64,000 nucleotides of DNA from Hypericibacter terrae. Lineage in GTDB: Bacteria; Pseudomonadota; Alphaproteobacteria; Dongiales; Dongiaceae. The stretch lies in contig NZ_CP042906.1 of NCBI RefSeq assembly GCF_008728855.1, forward strand, positions 1,798,001 to 1,862,000, in the 5' to 3' direction. The position numbers were made by a program, and so were the translations under genes. Positions 18,215 through 27,190 of this stretch are shown in pieces; the first letter of the stretch is position 1, and the number at the start of each line of letters is the position of its first letter. The notes under the pieces are model-generated. The model saw only the letters and a program-made list of their open reading frames with translations, ran no database searches and was not told the DNA's origin.

Positions 18215-19273
18215 TTACATGCTGCCGCTATAGATCGCCGTGCCGGTCGAGCCCTTGATGCTTTCCTTCCAATAGGCGTGGATCAGCTTCACGACGGAGT
18301 CGGGCATCGGGATATAGTCGAGGTCCGAGGCCATCTGATCGCCATTGGCGTAGGCCCAATCGAAGAATTTGAGGGCTTCGATCGAGGCGGCCTGATCGGT
18401 CGGGCGGCGCTGCATCATGATGAAGGTCGCCGCCGTGATCGGCCAGCTCTGGGCGCCGGGCTGATCCGTCAGGATCATGTAGAAGCCTTTGGCGCTGCCC
18501 CAATCGGCACCGGCCGCTGCCGCCGTGAAGGCGTCGGCTGTCGGGGCGACGGTCTGACCATCATGGTTGACCATCTTCGTGAAGGTCAGCTTGTTCTGCT
18601 TGGCATAGGCATACTCGACATAGCCGATCGAGCCGCCGGTCTGACCGACGTTCGCGGCAACGCCCTCGTTGCCCTTGGCGCCGATGCCGGTGGGCCACTG
18701 GACGGCCGTGTTCGAACCGACCGAGTCGGCCCATTCCTTGCTCATCTTCGAGAGATAATTGGTGAAGATGAAGGAGGTGCCCGATCCGTCCGAACGATGC
18801 ACGATCGCGATCGCCTGGGAGGGGAGCGTCAGGCTCGGATTCAGCTTCTTGATCGCCGCGTCGTCCCATTTGGTGATCTTGCCGAGGAAGATGTCGGCGA
18901 GCGTCGGGCCATCGAGCACCAGGTCGCCCGGATTGATGCCTTCGAGATTCACCACCGGCACCACGCCGCCCATCACGGTCGGGAACTGGGCCAGCCCCGC
19001 CTTGTCGAGCTCCTCGGGCGTCAGCGGCTTGTCCGAGGCGCCGAAGGTCACGGTGTTGGCGGTGATCTGCTTGATGCCGCCGCCCGAGCCGATCGACTGG
19101 TAGTTCAGGCTGTTGCCGCTGATCTGCTTGTAGGCGTCCGCCCACTTCGCATAGATCGGATAGGGGAAGGTCGCGCCGGCGCCGGAAATCTCGGCCGCCG
19201 AGGCTGCGCTGACGAAGCCGGCCGCCGCAACGCCGACCGCCAGAAGCCGAATGGCTTTTACAGACAAGTTCAT
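18215..19273 (-). CDS. pstS: periplasmic phosphate-binding protein PstS
   Basis: 352 aa. Signal peptide [20 protein letters not shown] ending at ASAAE, then the phosphate-pocket start [16 protein letters not shown] and the later [15 protein letters not shown] loop, both diagnostic for PstS. ATG 19273 was chosen over a longer in-frame reading because it starts the signal peptide and has GAGAGGG upstream. First gene of pstSCAB, under a Pho box at 19393-19410. Confidence 0.96.
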   Translation of the reverse strand: MNLSVKAIRLLAVGVAAAGFVSAASAAEISGAGATFPYPIYAKWADAYKQISGNSLNYQSIGSGGGIKQITANTVTFGASDKPLTPEELDKAGLAQFPTVMGGVVPVVNLEGINPGDLVLDGPTLADIFLGKITKWDDAAIKKLNPSLTLPSQAIAIVHRSDGSGTSFIFTNYLSKMSKEWADSVGSNTAVQWPTGIGAKGNEGVAANVGQTGGSIGYVEYAYAKQNKLTFTKMVNHDGQTVAPTADAFTAAAAGADWGSAKGFYMILTDQPGAQSWPITAATFIMMQRRPTDQAASIEALKFFDWAYANGDQMASDLDYIPMPDSVVKLIHAYWKESIKGSTGTAIYSGSM

Positions 19274-19752
19274 GGGAACCCTCTCATTTGGTGAGATGCC
19301 ATCTGCCGCGAGCGCCAAGAACCCATTCGCCCCCGTCGCGACCTGGCGGCCGAACGAGACGCCAACATGCCGTTTGAATTTATTGAGGTTGGATGAAAGT
19401 TATGTGACGGCGCCTGCGGCCGTAGCGCCCATCGGAACGAAGGCGCTCGCGCAGCGGCGTCGAGCGCCTCGTCCGCTCAATGTGAACTTTCCGCAATGAT
19501 GGGAAGCGGGACCCCGCCGAGACACGGGTCGCCGGCGCTCGCAACGGACGAGCTTTTCGAATCGCCCTCGGATCGTCGGGATGCCGGTCGCGGGGAGCGT
19601 TCCCTTACCGGACTCCTGCATCACCGCTTATGCAACCCGCGATCCGGGTCGACGCAAGAATCAAGATGTCACTTGCGGAGGGAGAGTCGACAGCGCGCCC
19701 GGCGATGGGACGGAAAGACCGTCACAACCGGGGCGCGTGCCGAAAATGAAGT
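19274..19752. other. intergenic region upstream of pstS
   Basis: 479 nt holding the pstS promoter and Pho box (19393-19410). The remaining ~340 nt show no reading frame with a plausible start and protein-like composition. Confidence 0.6.
19393..19410 (-). promoter_or_regulatory. predicted Pho box upstream of pstS
   Basis: Read on the - strand: CCGTCAC-ATAA-CTTTCAT, two heptamers 4 nt apart with 11 of 14 positions matching CTGTCAT repeats. It lies 120 nt upstream of the pstS ATG, in the right orientation. Its presence in front of pst, a universal PhoB target, makes it credible. Confidence 0.75.
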
Positions 19753-19974
19753 TCAGCTTTTCCGTGCGCCGACGAGAAGCAGCGCCGCGCCGCCGATGAT
19801 GGCCGCGACGCCCGCCCACAACGGAATGTTGACCGTCTCCTTTTCCTGGACCGACAGCTCGAGGGTTCCGATCTGCGCTTCATGGGTTTTCGTGGTGTAG
19901 GTGAAACCGCCATAGGCGAGCGCCAGAACGCCGGCGGCAATGAGAACAATGGCGACGAGTCGCGATGCATTCAT
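19753..19974 (-). CDS. 73-aa two-helix membrane protein (DUF3185-like)
   Basis: Two membrane helices: residues about 5-25 (LVAIVLIAAGVLALAYGGF) and about 50-68 (LWAGVAAIIGGAALLLVGA), with a polar loop YTTKTHEAQIGTLELSVQEKET between them. The arrangement matches the small DUF3185-type inner-membrane proteins of proteobacteria. The start at ATG 19974 fits the first helix; a longer reading to 20109 adds an unlikely polar N-terminus. Function unknown. Confidence 0.75.
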   Translation of the reverse strand: MNASRLVAIVLIAAGVLALAYGGFTYTTKTHEAQIGTLELSVQEKETVNIPLWAGVAAIIGGAALLLVGARKS

Positions 19975-20204
19975 GAGGTATCTCCGTGGAATCGACTTAT
20001 GATTAACGGCGGCGGGGCATAGCGTGTTATAGCAGACGAACCGGTCGGCCCGGGTCTTCTCGAAGGCGGGTGTTCCGCCTGTCGGGTTTGGTTCCCGGGA
20101 ACTTGGCAAGCCCCGCCTGCGTTTGACGGGGTGGTGCGGTTCCGCCGCAACCTCAATCGGGGTTGCGGGTATTTCAGGAACGAGTGTCCCTCAAGGAGGG
20201 TTTC

Positions 20205-20390
20205 ATGGTTTTGCTTGCCATCAATGTTCTCGTGATCATTGTCATCGGCGCGATCTTCTTCTGGGTCGTCGACCGCTTCGTGCGCGACGGCCGCCTCGGC
20301 AACCTGCTGAAGATCCTGATCGTGCTGGTCTGCCTGGGCGCCATTCTCGTCCGTGTGCTCCCGATGCTGGGTGCCGGCGGGGTCTTGTAG
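20205..20390 (+). CDS. 61-aa membrane protein, Thivi_2564-like
   Basis: MVLLAINVLVIIVIGAIFFW then a charged turn (DRFVRDGRLGN) and a second helix LLKILIVLVCLGAILVRVLP. AAGGAGGG sits 4 nt before ATG 20205, which fixes the start against an upstream in-frame alternative. Resembles the Thivi_2564 family of small membrane proteins. It stands alone between two - strand genes. Function unknown. Confidence 0.78.
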   Translation: MVLLAINVLVIIVIGAIFFWVVDRFVRDGRLGNLLKILIVLVCLGAILVRVLPMLGAGGVL

Positions 20391-20500
20391 CGAAAGTCCC
20401 GCAGGACGCCTTTCCCGCCTGAAATTCACCGCCGTCCCGCTGCCGAGAGGCAGCGTCCGGGCGCGGCTGCACGGAGCGCCGAGGCCGGCGATGTCCGCTG

Positions 20501-22858
20501 TCATGCGGACGTCGCCGGCTCGTCTTTGTGCGGCGGCTCGGAGGTCGCTGCGGGCGGGGGCAGGGAGATGCTGCGGGCGGGCGAGCGCATGTCGATCCGC
20601 TCGCGATCGAATTCCTCCTTGAGCAGACCCTGGAAGCGACGGGTCACGGCCCATTGCATGCCGGGCGCCACCTTCACGCGCGCCAGCACCGTGACGGCGA
20701 GATCGCCGAAACCGTCGACCCCCAGCATTTCGACCTCGTCCCAGATCTTGGCCTTGAATTCGGGCTCCTGGCGGATCCTCTTCACGATCTCCACGATGAT
20801 CTTCTGCACCTCCGCGACATCGGCGTTGTAGGCCACGTTCACGCGGAAGACGGCGAAGGCGAAATCCTTGGTCGAGTTGCTGACGATGGTGATGTCGCTG
20901 AAGGGAACCGTGTGCAGGGTCCCGTCGAAATCGCGCAAGCGGATCGCGCGCAAGGTCATCAGCTCGACGACCCCGCTCTTGCCGCCGGCGGCGACCACAT
21001 CGCCGACGGCCATCGTGTCCTCGACCAGCGCCGAGACGCCGCCCAGCATGTCCTTGACCATCGCCTGGGCGCCGAAGCCGACGGCGATGCCGACCACGCC
21101 GGCACCGGCGATCAGGGGTCCGATATCGATCCCGATCTCGGAGAGACTGATCAGGACCACGAAGAGCGCCAGCACGGCCAGGCTCACCTGCCGGAACAGA
21201 GGCAACAGCGTGCGGAGCCTGGCGGCGCGCCTCAGGCCTTCGAGCGTTTGATCGTCCGGCCGGATCAGCCGCTCCATGCCGAAATTGAGCAGTTCCCAGA
21301 GAATCAGGCCGACCGCGGTGATGATCGAAATCGAGATCAGGCTGCCGATGATCCTCTCGCCGCCGACCGTCGCGAGCCAGGCCACGATCGGGACGCTCCA
21401 GGTCTCCGCGACGGCAAGGACGGCGATCACGGCGACCGCGGCCAGGATCAGCCAGATGACGGCATGGACATAGAGTTTGACCCGGCCGCCGAAGGAGGCG
21501 TTGCGCTGATGGATCCGTCCGGTGCGGACCTCCAGCCGGGTCCGGAGGTGGCGCACACCCACCATGATCAGGGCAATGACGGCGGCGATGAAGGCGGTGG
21601 TCGCGGTGGCGCGGGCCAGGAACAGGATGCCGTCGCCGCCCCGCGTCAGCCAGACCAGGAGCGCGAAGGCGATATAGGCCAGCACCGGCCAATGCCAGAC
21701 GCTTTCGAGCCAGCTGCGGCTGCGCTCCACCGCGGTCTGCGGCTCCTCCGCCGCATCGAGCCGGTTGGAACGTGGCCGGCATTGCCAGACACGCAGGGCC
21801 AGGAGAGCGGCCACCACGACGCCGAGGAGATCGAGCAGGAACTGGTAGATATGCGGGGGCAGGCCGGCGGCGCCCATCGCGATCGCGGCGAAATAGCCGA
21901 AGGCCGCGACGCCGATGATGGTGCTGACGGTGCCGTAAATATCGCGCGCCGAGCGGTTCGGCAGCTTCACGAGACGCAAGCCGGGCGCTGTCGGTGCCAA
22001 CAGGAAGAAGGGAATGAGGCTCAGGACCGCGGTGACGACATGGGCATTGACGATCGCGACGGCGATCAAGGTCGCCAGCGGATCGGGGCGGAATACCGCG
22101 ACCATCGCCATGGCCGCGATCCAGAAACCGACGATCGGCAGCAGCCGCAGGAGCGTAAAGCCCAGCGCCAGCGGCACGCGCCGCCAGATCGTGGCCGGCG
22201 TCTGTCGCTCGAGCCGGCGCCGCCAGGCCAGATAGAGGAGCGGCAGTCCGAACTCGACCACGCCGCCGACGGCCAGGACCACCACCACCTGGCCGACCTC
22301 GAGCAGCAATCGCTCGCGGGTATCGGGATCGGAAAGACGGTGCTCCGCCCAGCGATAGAAGCGCGGGAAATCGTGGACGAAATCGCCGGCCTGGGCGACC
22401 GCCCGGCCGACGCCGGTCACCGCATCGCCCAGCGACACCAGGAGGCGGGTGGCCGGGGGTTCGGCCTCGGGCGTTTCCGCCTTGACGGCCGGTGCCTCGC
22501 CGGCCGCCGCTCGCAAGCCTTCGATGAGCTGCCCGCGCGCCTTGTCGTCCTGGAGGATCTGGATCAGGTGGTCGATGTCGGCGCGCGAAACGGCACCATC
22601 CGTCGCCGTCGCGCCGGCCTCCGGCGCGGTCGCTGTCGTGGTGGTGGTGGTCGCGGTCGGCGTGTCGGTCGCGCTGCCGCCGCTGGTCGTGGCACTGCCG
22701 GCGTCGGCGGCCTGGACTAGCGCCGGCGGCAGGGCCAGCAGCGCCAGGACCAGAACGAGACCGGCAGTCCGTGCCGGCCACCGCGTGGTTCGGAAGGGCA
22801 GGGGCGTTTCGCGGCCGGTCGCCCCGACCAAAAGGCCTCGCAGACAGTTCACCAACAT
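20501..22858 (-). CDS. large mechanosensitive ion channel of the MscS family
   Basis: 785 aa. Signal-like N-terminus (ending ALVQAADA), a periplasmic Ala/Thr-rich region, many membrane helices, then a C-terminal MscS domain: pore-lining helix GVVGIAVGFGAQAMVKDMLG, beta domain SGVVELMTLRAIRLRDFDGT and alpha/beta end. Length fits MscK/YbdG-like multi-helix channels rather than the 286-aa MscS. ATG 22858 has GGAG 3 nt before it; a TTG at 22867 is a weaker alternative. The last ~25 residues are a polar tail. Protects cells against osmotic downshock. Confidence 0.92.
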   Translation of the reverse strand: MLVNCLRGLLVGATGRETPLPFRTTRWPARTAGLVLVLALLALPPALVQAADAGSATTSGGSATDTPTATTTTTTATAPEAGATATDGAVSRADIDHLIQILQDDKARGQLIEGLRAAAGEAPAVKAETPEAEPPATRLLVSLGDAVTGVGRAVAQAGDFVHDFPRFYRWAEHRLSDPDTRERLLLEVGQVVVVLAVGGVVEFGLPLLYLAWRRRLERQTPATIWRRVPLALGFTLLRLLPIVGFWIAAMAMVAVFRPDPLATLIAVAIVNAHVVTAVLSLIPFFLLAPTAPGLRLVKLPNRSARDIYGTVSTIIGVAAFGYFAAIAMGAAGLPPHIYQFLLDLLGVVVAALLALRVWQCRPRSNRLDAAEEPQTAVERSRSWLESVWHWPVLAYIAFALLVWLTRGGDGILFLARATATTAFIAAVIALIMVGVRHLRTRLEVRTGRIHQRNASFGGRVKLYVHAVIWLILAAVAVIAVLAVAETWSVPIVAWLATVGGERIIGSLISISIITAVGLILWELLNFGMERLIRPDDQTLEGLRRAARLRTLLPLFRQVSLAVLALFVVLISLSEIGIDIGPLIAGAGVVGIAVGFGAQAMVKDMLGGVSALVEDTMAVGDVVAAGGKSGVVELMTLRAIRLRDFDGTLHTVPFSDITIVSNSTKDFAFAVFRVNVAYNADVAEVQKIIVEIVKRIRQEPEFKAKIWDEVEMLGVDGFGDLAVTVLARVKVAPGMQWAVTRRFQGLLKEEFDRERIDMRSPARSISLPPPAATSEPPHKDEPATSA

Positions 22859-23421
22859 CGTCTCCAATGAGAGAAAACAAAACGGATCCAGCGGCAGTCC
22901 GGGCAGGCCCGGTGTCTTTCAAAGCGATGTCATGTCGGGCAGATCATGGGGAGTCTAGCCGCTGCCTGCCATCGGCGCCACGCGTAATGAAACCCGAAAC
23001 CGTGGCCGTACCGTGGCAAAACGTGAGTATTTGCCGAGGGTTCCTGCAATTTTTTCCGACCCGGGAGCTGGATTCTTTGGAGGTCCTCATGAGGAGGATC
23101 GATGCGCGGGGCCGCGGGCCACTTCCTCGCCACCCGGTCGTCTGTGAAAGGCCGGGCGAGCGCGTAAGGAGTTAAATCCTAGTTCGGCACCCGTTGCCGG
23201 ATGGAGCGATTCTCGCGGAATAAGTAAACAATACTGCCTCAATCTTGGGCTGCGAAGCACGCGCCGGCGCCGGTCCGGTGTGTCTGATCTTCCCGCCACT
23301 CGCCGCAAGCAGAATGTAAATGCTCGCTGCGCCGCAGAGACTCGTCGATCATCCCCTGCGTCGGATGGCAAGCTTCACGCGCTATGCTGCAGCGCGACTT
23401 CGCACTCGCGAGACGGTTGGC
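22859..23421. other. intergenic region between MscS channel and ABC/Dha operon
   Basis: About 560 nt between divergent genes. No reading frame has a good start and plausible composition. It contains the mscS-type gene promoter somewhere in its left half; nothing else is recognisable before the operator-promoter at 23422. Confidence 0.5.
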
Positions 23422-23451
23422 TTGACGCATGTTTAGTTTAGTTGAGTATAG
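23422..23451 (+). promoter_or_regulatory. sigma70-like promoter with repeated TTTAG operator (ABC/Dha operon)
   Basis: TTGACG at 23422-23427, then a 16-17 nt spacer, then GAGTAT/AGTATA at 23444-23450. The spacer and -10 carry GTTTAGTTTAGTTGAGTATA (23431-23450), a TTTAG motif repeated with 5-bp period. The same element, 18 of 20 identical, lies in the same place in the dhaK promoter (33912-33931, other strand). Position over -10 to -35 suggests repressor binding. Confidence 0.75.
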
Positions 23452-23467
23452 GTTCACTCAGCTCAAC

Positions 23468-23572
23468 ATGAGAGCAGCGGGTTCTCAGCGACCGTCCTCG
23501 GATCGACGACGAGGCCCGAACAAGAAAAAGATCGCGCGGATCGCGAAAACTGCGTCGGGCCCGGACTCTTAA
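23468..23572 (+). CDS. possible 34-aa leader peptide / upstream ORF
   Basis: MRAAGSQRPSSDRRRGPNKK... very basic, ending 39 nt before the binding-protein gene. Its TAA stop (23570-23572) lies in the 12-nt loop of a hairpin (GGCCCGG 23558-23564 / CCGGGCC 23577-23583). No Shine-Dalgarno sequence is visible and the predicted transcript start is only ~11 nt upstream, so translation is doubtful; the geometry merely resembles leader-peptide control. Confidence 0.25.
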   Translation: MRAAGSQRPSSDRRRGPNKKKIARIAKTASGPDS

Positions 23573-23611
23573 GAAGCCGGGCCGTCTCACACAACTGGGG
23601 AGGATCGCTCA

Positions 23612-24949
23612 ATGCGATTGTGGAAAACATGCCTGGCGGCCGCGGCTCTGGCGGCAGGCATCGCGGGCATCGGAGTCGGCAACGCTCAAGCCGAAGACAA
23701 GCAGATCACGCTCTGCTGGGCGGCTTGGGATCCGGCCAACGCGCTGGTCGAGTTGTCGAAGGACTTCACGACCAAGACCGGCATTCAGATGAAATTCGAG
23801 TTCGTGCCGTGGGAGCATTTTGCCGACCGCTTCCTGAACGAGCTGAACTCGAAGGGCAAGCTCTGCGACCTGTTGATCGGTGACAGCCAGTGGATCGGTG
23901 GCGCCGCCACCTATGGCCACTATGTCAAGCTCAACGACTTCTTCGACAAGAACGGCATCAAGATGGACGACTTCCTGCCGGCCGCGGTCTATGGCTATTC
24001 GACCTGGCCCAAGGGAACGCCGAATTACTGGGCCTTGCCGGCGATGGGCGATGCGCTCGGCTGGGTCTACCGCAAGGATTGGTTCGCAAGGCCGGAGCTT
24101 CAGGCCGAGTTCAAGGCGAAATACGGCCGCGACCTGGGCCCGCCCAAGACCTGGGACGAGCTCAAGCAGGTCGGCGAGTTCTTCCAGGGTCGGGAGATCG
24201 ACGGCAAGAAGGTCTATGGCATGGCGATCTACACGGAGCGCGGCTCCGAGGGCATCACCATGGGCGTGACCGCGGCGCTCTATGCCTGGGGCTTCCAGTA
24301 TCAGGATCCCAAGCAGCCCTATCACATGGACGGGTTCGTCAACAGCCCGGACGCCGTGAAGGCGCTCGAGTTCTACAAGTCGCTCTATAAATGCTGCGTC
24401 CCGCCGGGTCACTCAGACGCCTACATGACCGCCAATCTCGACGCCTACAAGTCGGGCCAGGTGGCGATGCAGATGAACTGGTTTGCCTTCTTCCCCGGCA
24501 TCGCCAAGGATCCGGATGTCGGCGGCGACAAGTCGGGCTTCTTCGTCAATCCAATGGAGAAGGTCGAGGCCTCCACGCTCGGCGGCCAGGGCATCTCGGT
24601 GGTCAGCTATTCCGACAAGAAGGATCTGGCCCTCGAATATCTGAAGTGGTTCGCCCAGCCCGACGTCCAGCAGAAGTGGTGGAAGCTGGGTGGCTATTCC
24701 TGCGCCAAGGCGGTGCTCGAGGCACCTGATTTCCCGAAATCCGCGCCGTTCGCGGCGGACTTCCTCCAGGCGATGAGCCATGTCCAGGATTTCTGGCAGG
24801 AGCCGACCTACGCCGAGCTCCTCCAGGCGATGCAGAAGCGCGTGCATGACTACGTCGTGGCCGACAAGGGCACGGCGCAGGAAGCGCTCGACAAGCTGGT
24901 CGCCGACTGGAAGCAGGTCTTCATCGACGACGGCAAACTGACCGAATAG
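23612..24949 (+). CDS. ABC transporter extracellular solute-binding protein, family 1
   Basis: 445 aa. Signal peptide of about 27 residues (MRLWKTCLAAAALAAGIAGI ... NAQA). The mature part has family 1 sugar-binding features: ALVELSKDFTTKTGIQMKFEF, the PALGDALGWVYRKDWF-like hinge (AMGDALGWVYRKDWF) and the C-terminal LGGQGISVVSYSDKKDLALEYLKW. GGGGAGG lies 8-9 nt before ATG 23612. First gene of a polyol/sugar import operon joined to dihydroxyacetone kinase genes, so the ligand is probably a polyol, a triose or a sugar giving dihydroxyacetone; not provable here. Confidence 0.92.
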   Translation: MRLWKTCLAAAALAAGIAGIGVGNAQAEDKQITLCWAAWDPANALVELSKDFTTKTGIQMKFEFVPWEHFADRFLNELNSKGKLCDLLIGDSQWIGGAATYGHYVKLNDFFDKNGIKMDDFLPAAVYGYSTWPKGTPNYWALPAMGDALGWVYRKDWFARPELQAEFKAKYGRDLGPPKTWDELKQVGEFFQGREIDGKKVYGMAIYTERGSEGITMGVTAALYAWGFQYQDPKQPYHMDGFVNSPDAVKALEFYKSLYKCCVPPGHSDAYMTANLDAYKSGQVAMQMNWFAFFPGIAKDPDVGGDKSGFFVNPMEKVEASTLGGQGISVVSYSDKKDLALEYLKWFAQPDVQQKWWKLGGYSCAKAVLEAPDFPKSAPFAADFLQAMSHVQDFWQEPTYAELLQAMQKRVHDYVVADKGTAQEALDKLVADWKQVFIDDGKLTE

Positions 24950-25055
24950 CATCGCGTCTTACGCCGGAATCCGGTCCGTATCCGCAAGGGTACTGGCCGG
25001 GCCCGGCGGCGGACGGCTGCAGGACGAACGGGATTTCCTTGGGACACGTCTCGAT

Positions 25056-26036
25056 ATGACCGACGCAACCAACATCGCGCCCCCTGGCGGCGTCGCTCAA
25101 GCGGAGCGACCCAGGCGGGCCCGGTCCGCCCCGGCGATCGGCGGCAAGCTGAAGGGGTTGAGCGACCGGTCGATAGCCTGGCTCTTCATCTCGCCGACGA
25201 TTTTGCTGCTGCTGGCGATCAACATCTTCCCGTTGATCTGGGCGATCTATCTGAGCTTCACCAACTACCGCGCCAACAAGCCCGGCGTCCCCGTCAAGTG
25301 GGTGGGCTTGCGCAATTACGAGCAGATCCTCGGCAGCGACGACATCTGGGGCTATCTGCAGGCGACCGCCCATTTCGTCGTCTTCTCGATCGCGCTCCAG
25401 GTGCTGCTGGGATTCGGCCTGGCGCTCCTGATCAACAAGCGCTTCAAGGGTCATGCGACCTGGACCACCGTCATTCTGTTGCCGATGATGCTGTCGCCCG
25501 CCGTTGTGGGCTACTTCTGGACCTATCTGTTCCAGCCTCAGGCCGGCATCTTCAACTACATCATCGCCTTCTTCGCCGGCATCGAGCCGGACAGCTTCAC
25601 CATGATCGGCGACGTCGATCTGGCACCCTGGGCGATCGTGCTGGTCGATACCTGGATGTGGACGCCCTATGTGATGCTGATCTGCCTCGCGGGCCTGCGC
25701 TCCATTCCCGATTACATCTATGAGGCGGCCGAGATCGACCGCGCCTCGCATTGGCGCCAGTTCTGGCACATCACCGTGCCGATGGTGCTGCCCTTCCTGA
25801 TGCTGGCGGTTCTGTTCCGCGCCATCGAAAACTTCAAGATGTTCGACATGGTGGTCGACCTCACCTCGGGCGGGCCCGGCTCGGCCACGGAGCTGGCCTC
25901 GATCAATCTCAAGCGCGAGGCCTTCGAGAACTGGCGCACCGGCTACAGCTCGGCCTTCGCCATCATCCTGTTCGTGACCGTGTTCGGGGCCGCGAACATC
26001 TATGTGAAGATCCTCAACAAGGTGAAGCAGCGATGA
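25056..26036 (+). CDS. sugar/polyol ABC transporter permease (MalF-like)
   Basis: 326 aa, six membrane helices after a ~45-residue polar N-terminus; EAA loop YIYEAAEIDRASHWRQFWHI. Typical first permease of family 1 (CUT1) sugar importers. Its stop overlaps the start of the second permease by ATGA (26033-26036), so the two are translationally coupled. Confidence 0.93.
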   Translation: MTDATNIAPPGGVAQAERPRRARSAPAIGGKLKGLSDRSIAWLFISPTILLLLAINIFPLIWAIYLSFTNYRANKPGVPVKWVGLRNYEQILGSDDIWGYLQATAHFVVFSIALQVLLGFGLALLINKRFKGHATWTTVILLPMMLSPAVVGYFWTYLFQPQAGIFNYIIAFFAGIEPDSFTMIGDVDLAPWAIVLVDTWMWTPYVMLICLAGLRSIPDYIYEAAEIDRASHWRQFWHITVPMVLPFLMLAVLFRAIENFKMFDMVVDLTSGGPGSATELASINLKREAFENWRTGYSSAFAIILFVTVFGAANIYVKILNKVKQR

Positions 26037-26989
26037 GCGCCGCTGCCGACAGCGCCCGCACGGTTCTCGAACCGACGGCCCGGACCAAGTGGCTGTCCGG
26101 CGGGCTGGTCGTCCTCTATGCGCTGGTGGCGTCGATCCCGCTGCTCTGGATCGTCATGACCGGCTTCAAGACGCCGCCCGACGCGATCGCCTATCCGCCG
26201 AAGGTGTTCTTCTCGCCCTCGCTCGAGGGCTATGTGAACCTCTTCACCACCCGGACGCGGCAGACGCCGGAATATATGCAGAGCCTACCGCCGCCGGAGA
26301 CCTGGTACGACGCGCTGGTGCGCACCCGCAACATGGTGATCGCGGGTCCGTCGCCCATCGGCGGTCGCTATATCAACTCGCTGATCGTGGGGTTCGGCTC
26401 GACCTTCCTCGCGGTCTTCCTCGGCACGCTCGCGGCCTACGGCTTCTCGCGCTTCAAGGTGCCGATCAAGGACGACCTGCTGTTCTTCATCCTCTCGACC
26501 CGCATGATGCCGCCGATCGCGGTCGCGATCCCGATCTATCTGATGTATCGCGTGCTGGGGCTGAGCGATACGCATCTGGGGCTGATCATTCTCTACACGG
26601 CCGTCAATATCAGCCTCGCGGTCTGGCTGCTGAAGGGCTTCATCGACGAGATCCCGCCCGAATATGAGGAGGCGGCGATGATCGACGGCTATACCCGCTT
26701 CCAGGCCTTCCGCATGGCGGTGCTGCCGCAGGCGGTGACGGGGATCGCCGCCACGGCGATCTTCTGCCTGATCTTCTCCTGGAACGAATATGCCTTCGCC
26801 CTGCTGCTCACCAGCGGCACGGCGCAGACGGCGCCGCCCTTCATCCCGACCATCATCGGCGAGGGTGGGCTCGACTGGCCGGCCGTGGGCGCCGGGACCA
26901 CCCTGTTCCTGCTGCCGATCGTCATCTTCACCATCATCCTGCGCAAGCACTTGCTGCGCGGCATCACTTTCGGCGCGGTGCGCAAATGA
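26033..26989 (+). CDS. sugar/polyol ABC transporter permease (MalG-like)
   Basis: 318 aa, six helices; EAA loop PEYEEAAMIDGYTRFQAFRM. Between helices 1 and 2 there is a long periplasmic segment (residues ~55-105, NLFTTRTRQTPEYMQSLPPP) that is longer than in MalG. ATG 26033 overlaps the first permease's stop; its own stop overlaps the next gene's ATG at 26986. Confidence 0.93.
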   Translation: MSAAADSARTVLEPTARTKWLSGGLVVLYALVASIPLLWIVMTGFKTPPDAIAYPPKVFFSPSLEGYVNLFTTRTRQTPEYMQSLPPPETWYDALVRTRNMVIAGPSPIGGRYINSLIVGFGSTFLAVFLGTLAAYGFSRFKVPIKDDLLFFILSTRMMPPIAVAIPIYLMYRVLGLSDTHLGLIILYTAVNISLAVWLLKGFIDEIPPEYEEAAMIDGYTRFQAFRMAVLPQAVTGIAATAIFCLIFSWNEYAFALLLTSGTAQTAPPFIPTIIGEGGLDWPAVGAGTTLFLLPIVIFTIILRKHLLRGITFGAVRK

Positions 26990-27186
26990 CGATGCAGACC
27001 GCCGAAAAACCCGGCTGGCGCCGGTGGCTCAAGCGGGGGCCGCTGGAGAATTTCGCCTGCTGCCTGATCGCGGCCGGCGTGATCATGCTGATGCAGCCGG
27101 TGGCGCTGGTCCTTTTCACCTATTCCTTCTCGGTCATCCTCGTGGGTACGCTCATGTTCGTGATCGTCAGCCATTTTCCGGAGTAG
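26986..27186 (+). CDS. 66-aa small membrane protein inside the ABC operon
   Basis: Two membrane segments (residues ~22-42 and ~44-62) after a basic N-terminus GWRRWLKRGPLENF. ATGA overlap with the second permease and 4 nt to the first ATPase gene show it is a regular operon member. Rhizobial glycerol transport operons also carry a small membrane protein (GlpU, DUF2160) next to two permeases and two ATPases; this one is shorter and I cannot claim homology. Possibly an accessory transporter subunit. Confidence 0.75.
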   Translation: MTMQTAEKPGWRRWLKRGPLENFACCLIAAGVIMLMQPVALVLFTYSFSVILVGTLMFVIVSHFPE

Positions 27187-27190
27187 GCGG

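Noticed and set aside
22859-22867. TTG start for the MscS channel
   Set aside because: ATG 22858 is in the same frame 9 nt downstream with a GGAG before it.
19971-22922. 983-aa - strand frame and the 730-aa + strand frame over the same place
   Set aside because: Shadow frames of the MscS gene at 20501-22858; low-complexity Arg/Gly/Pro composition.
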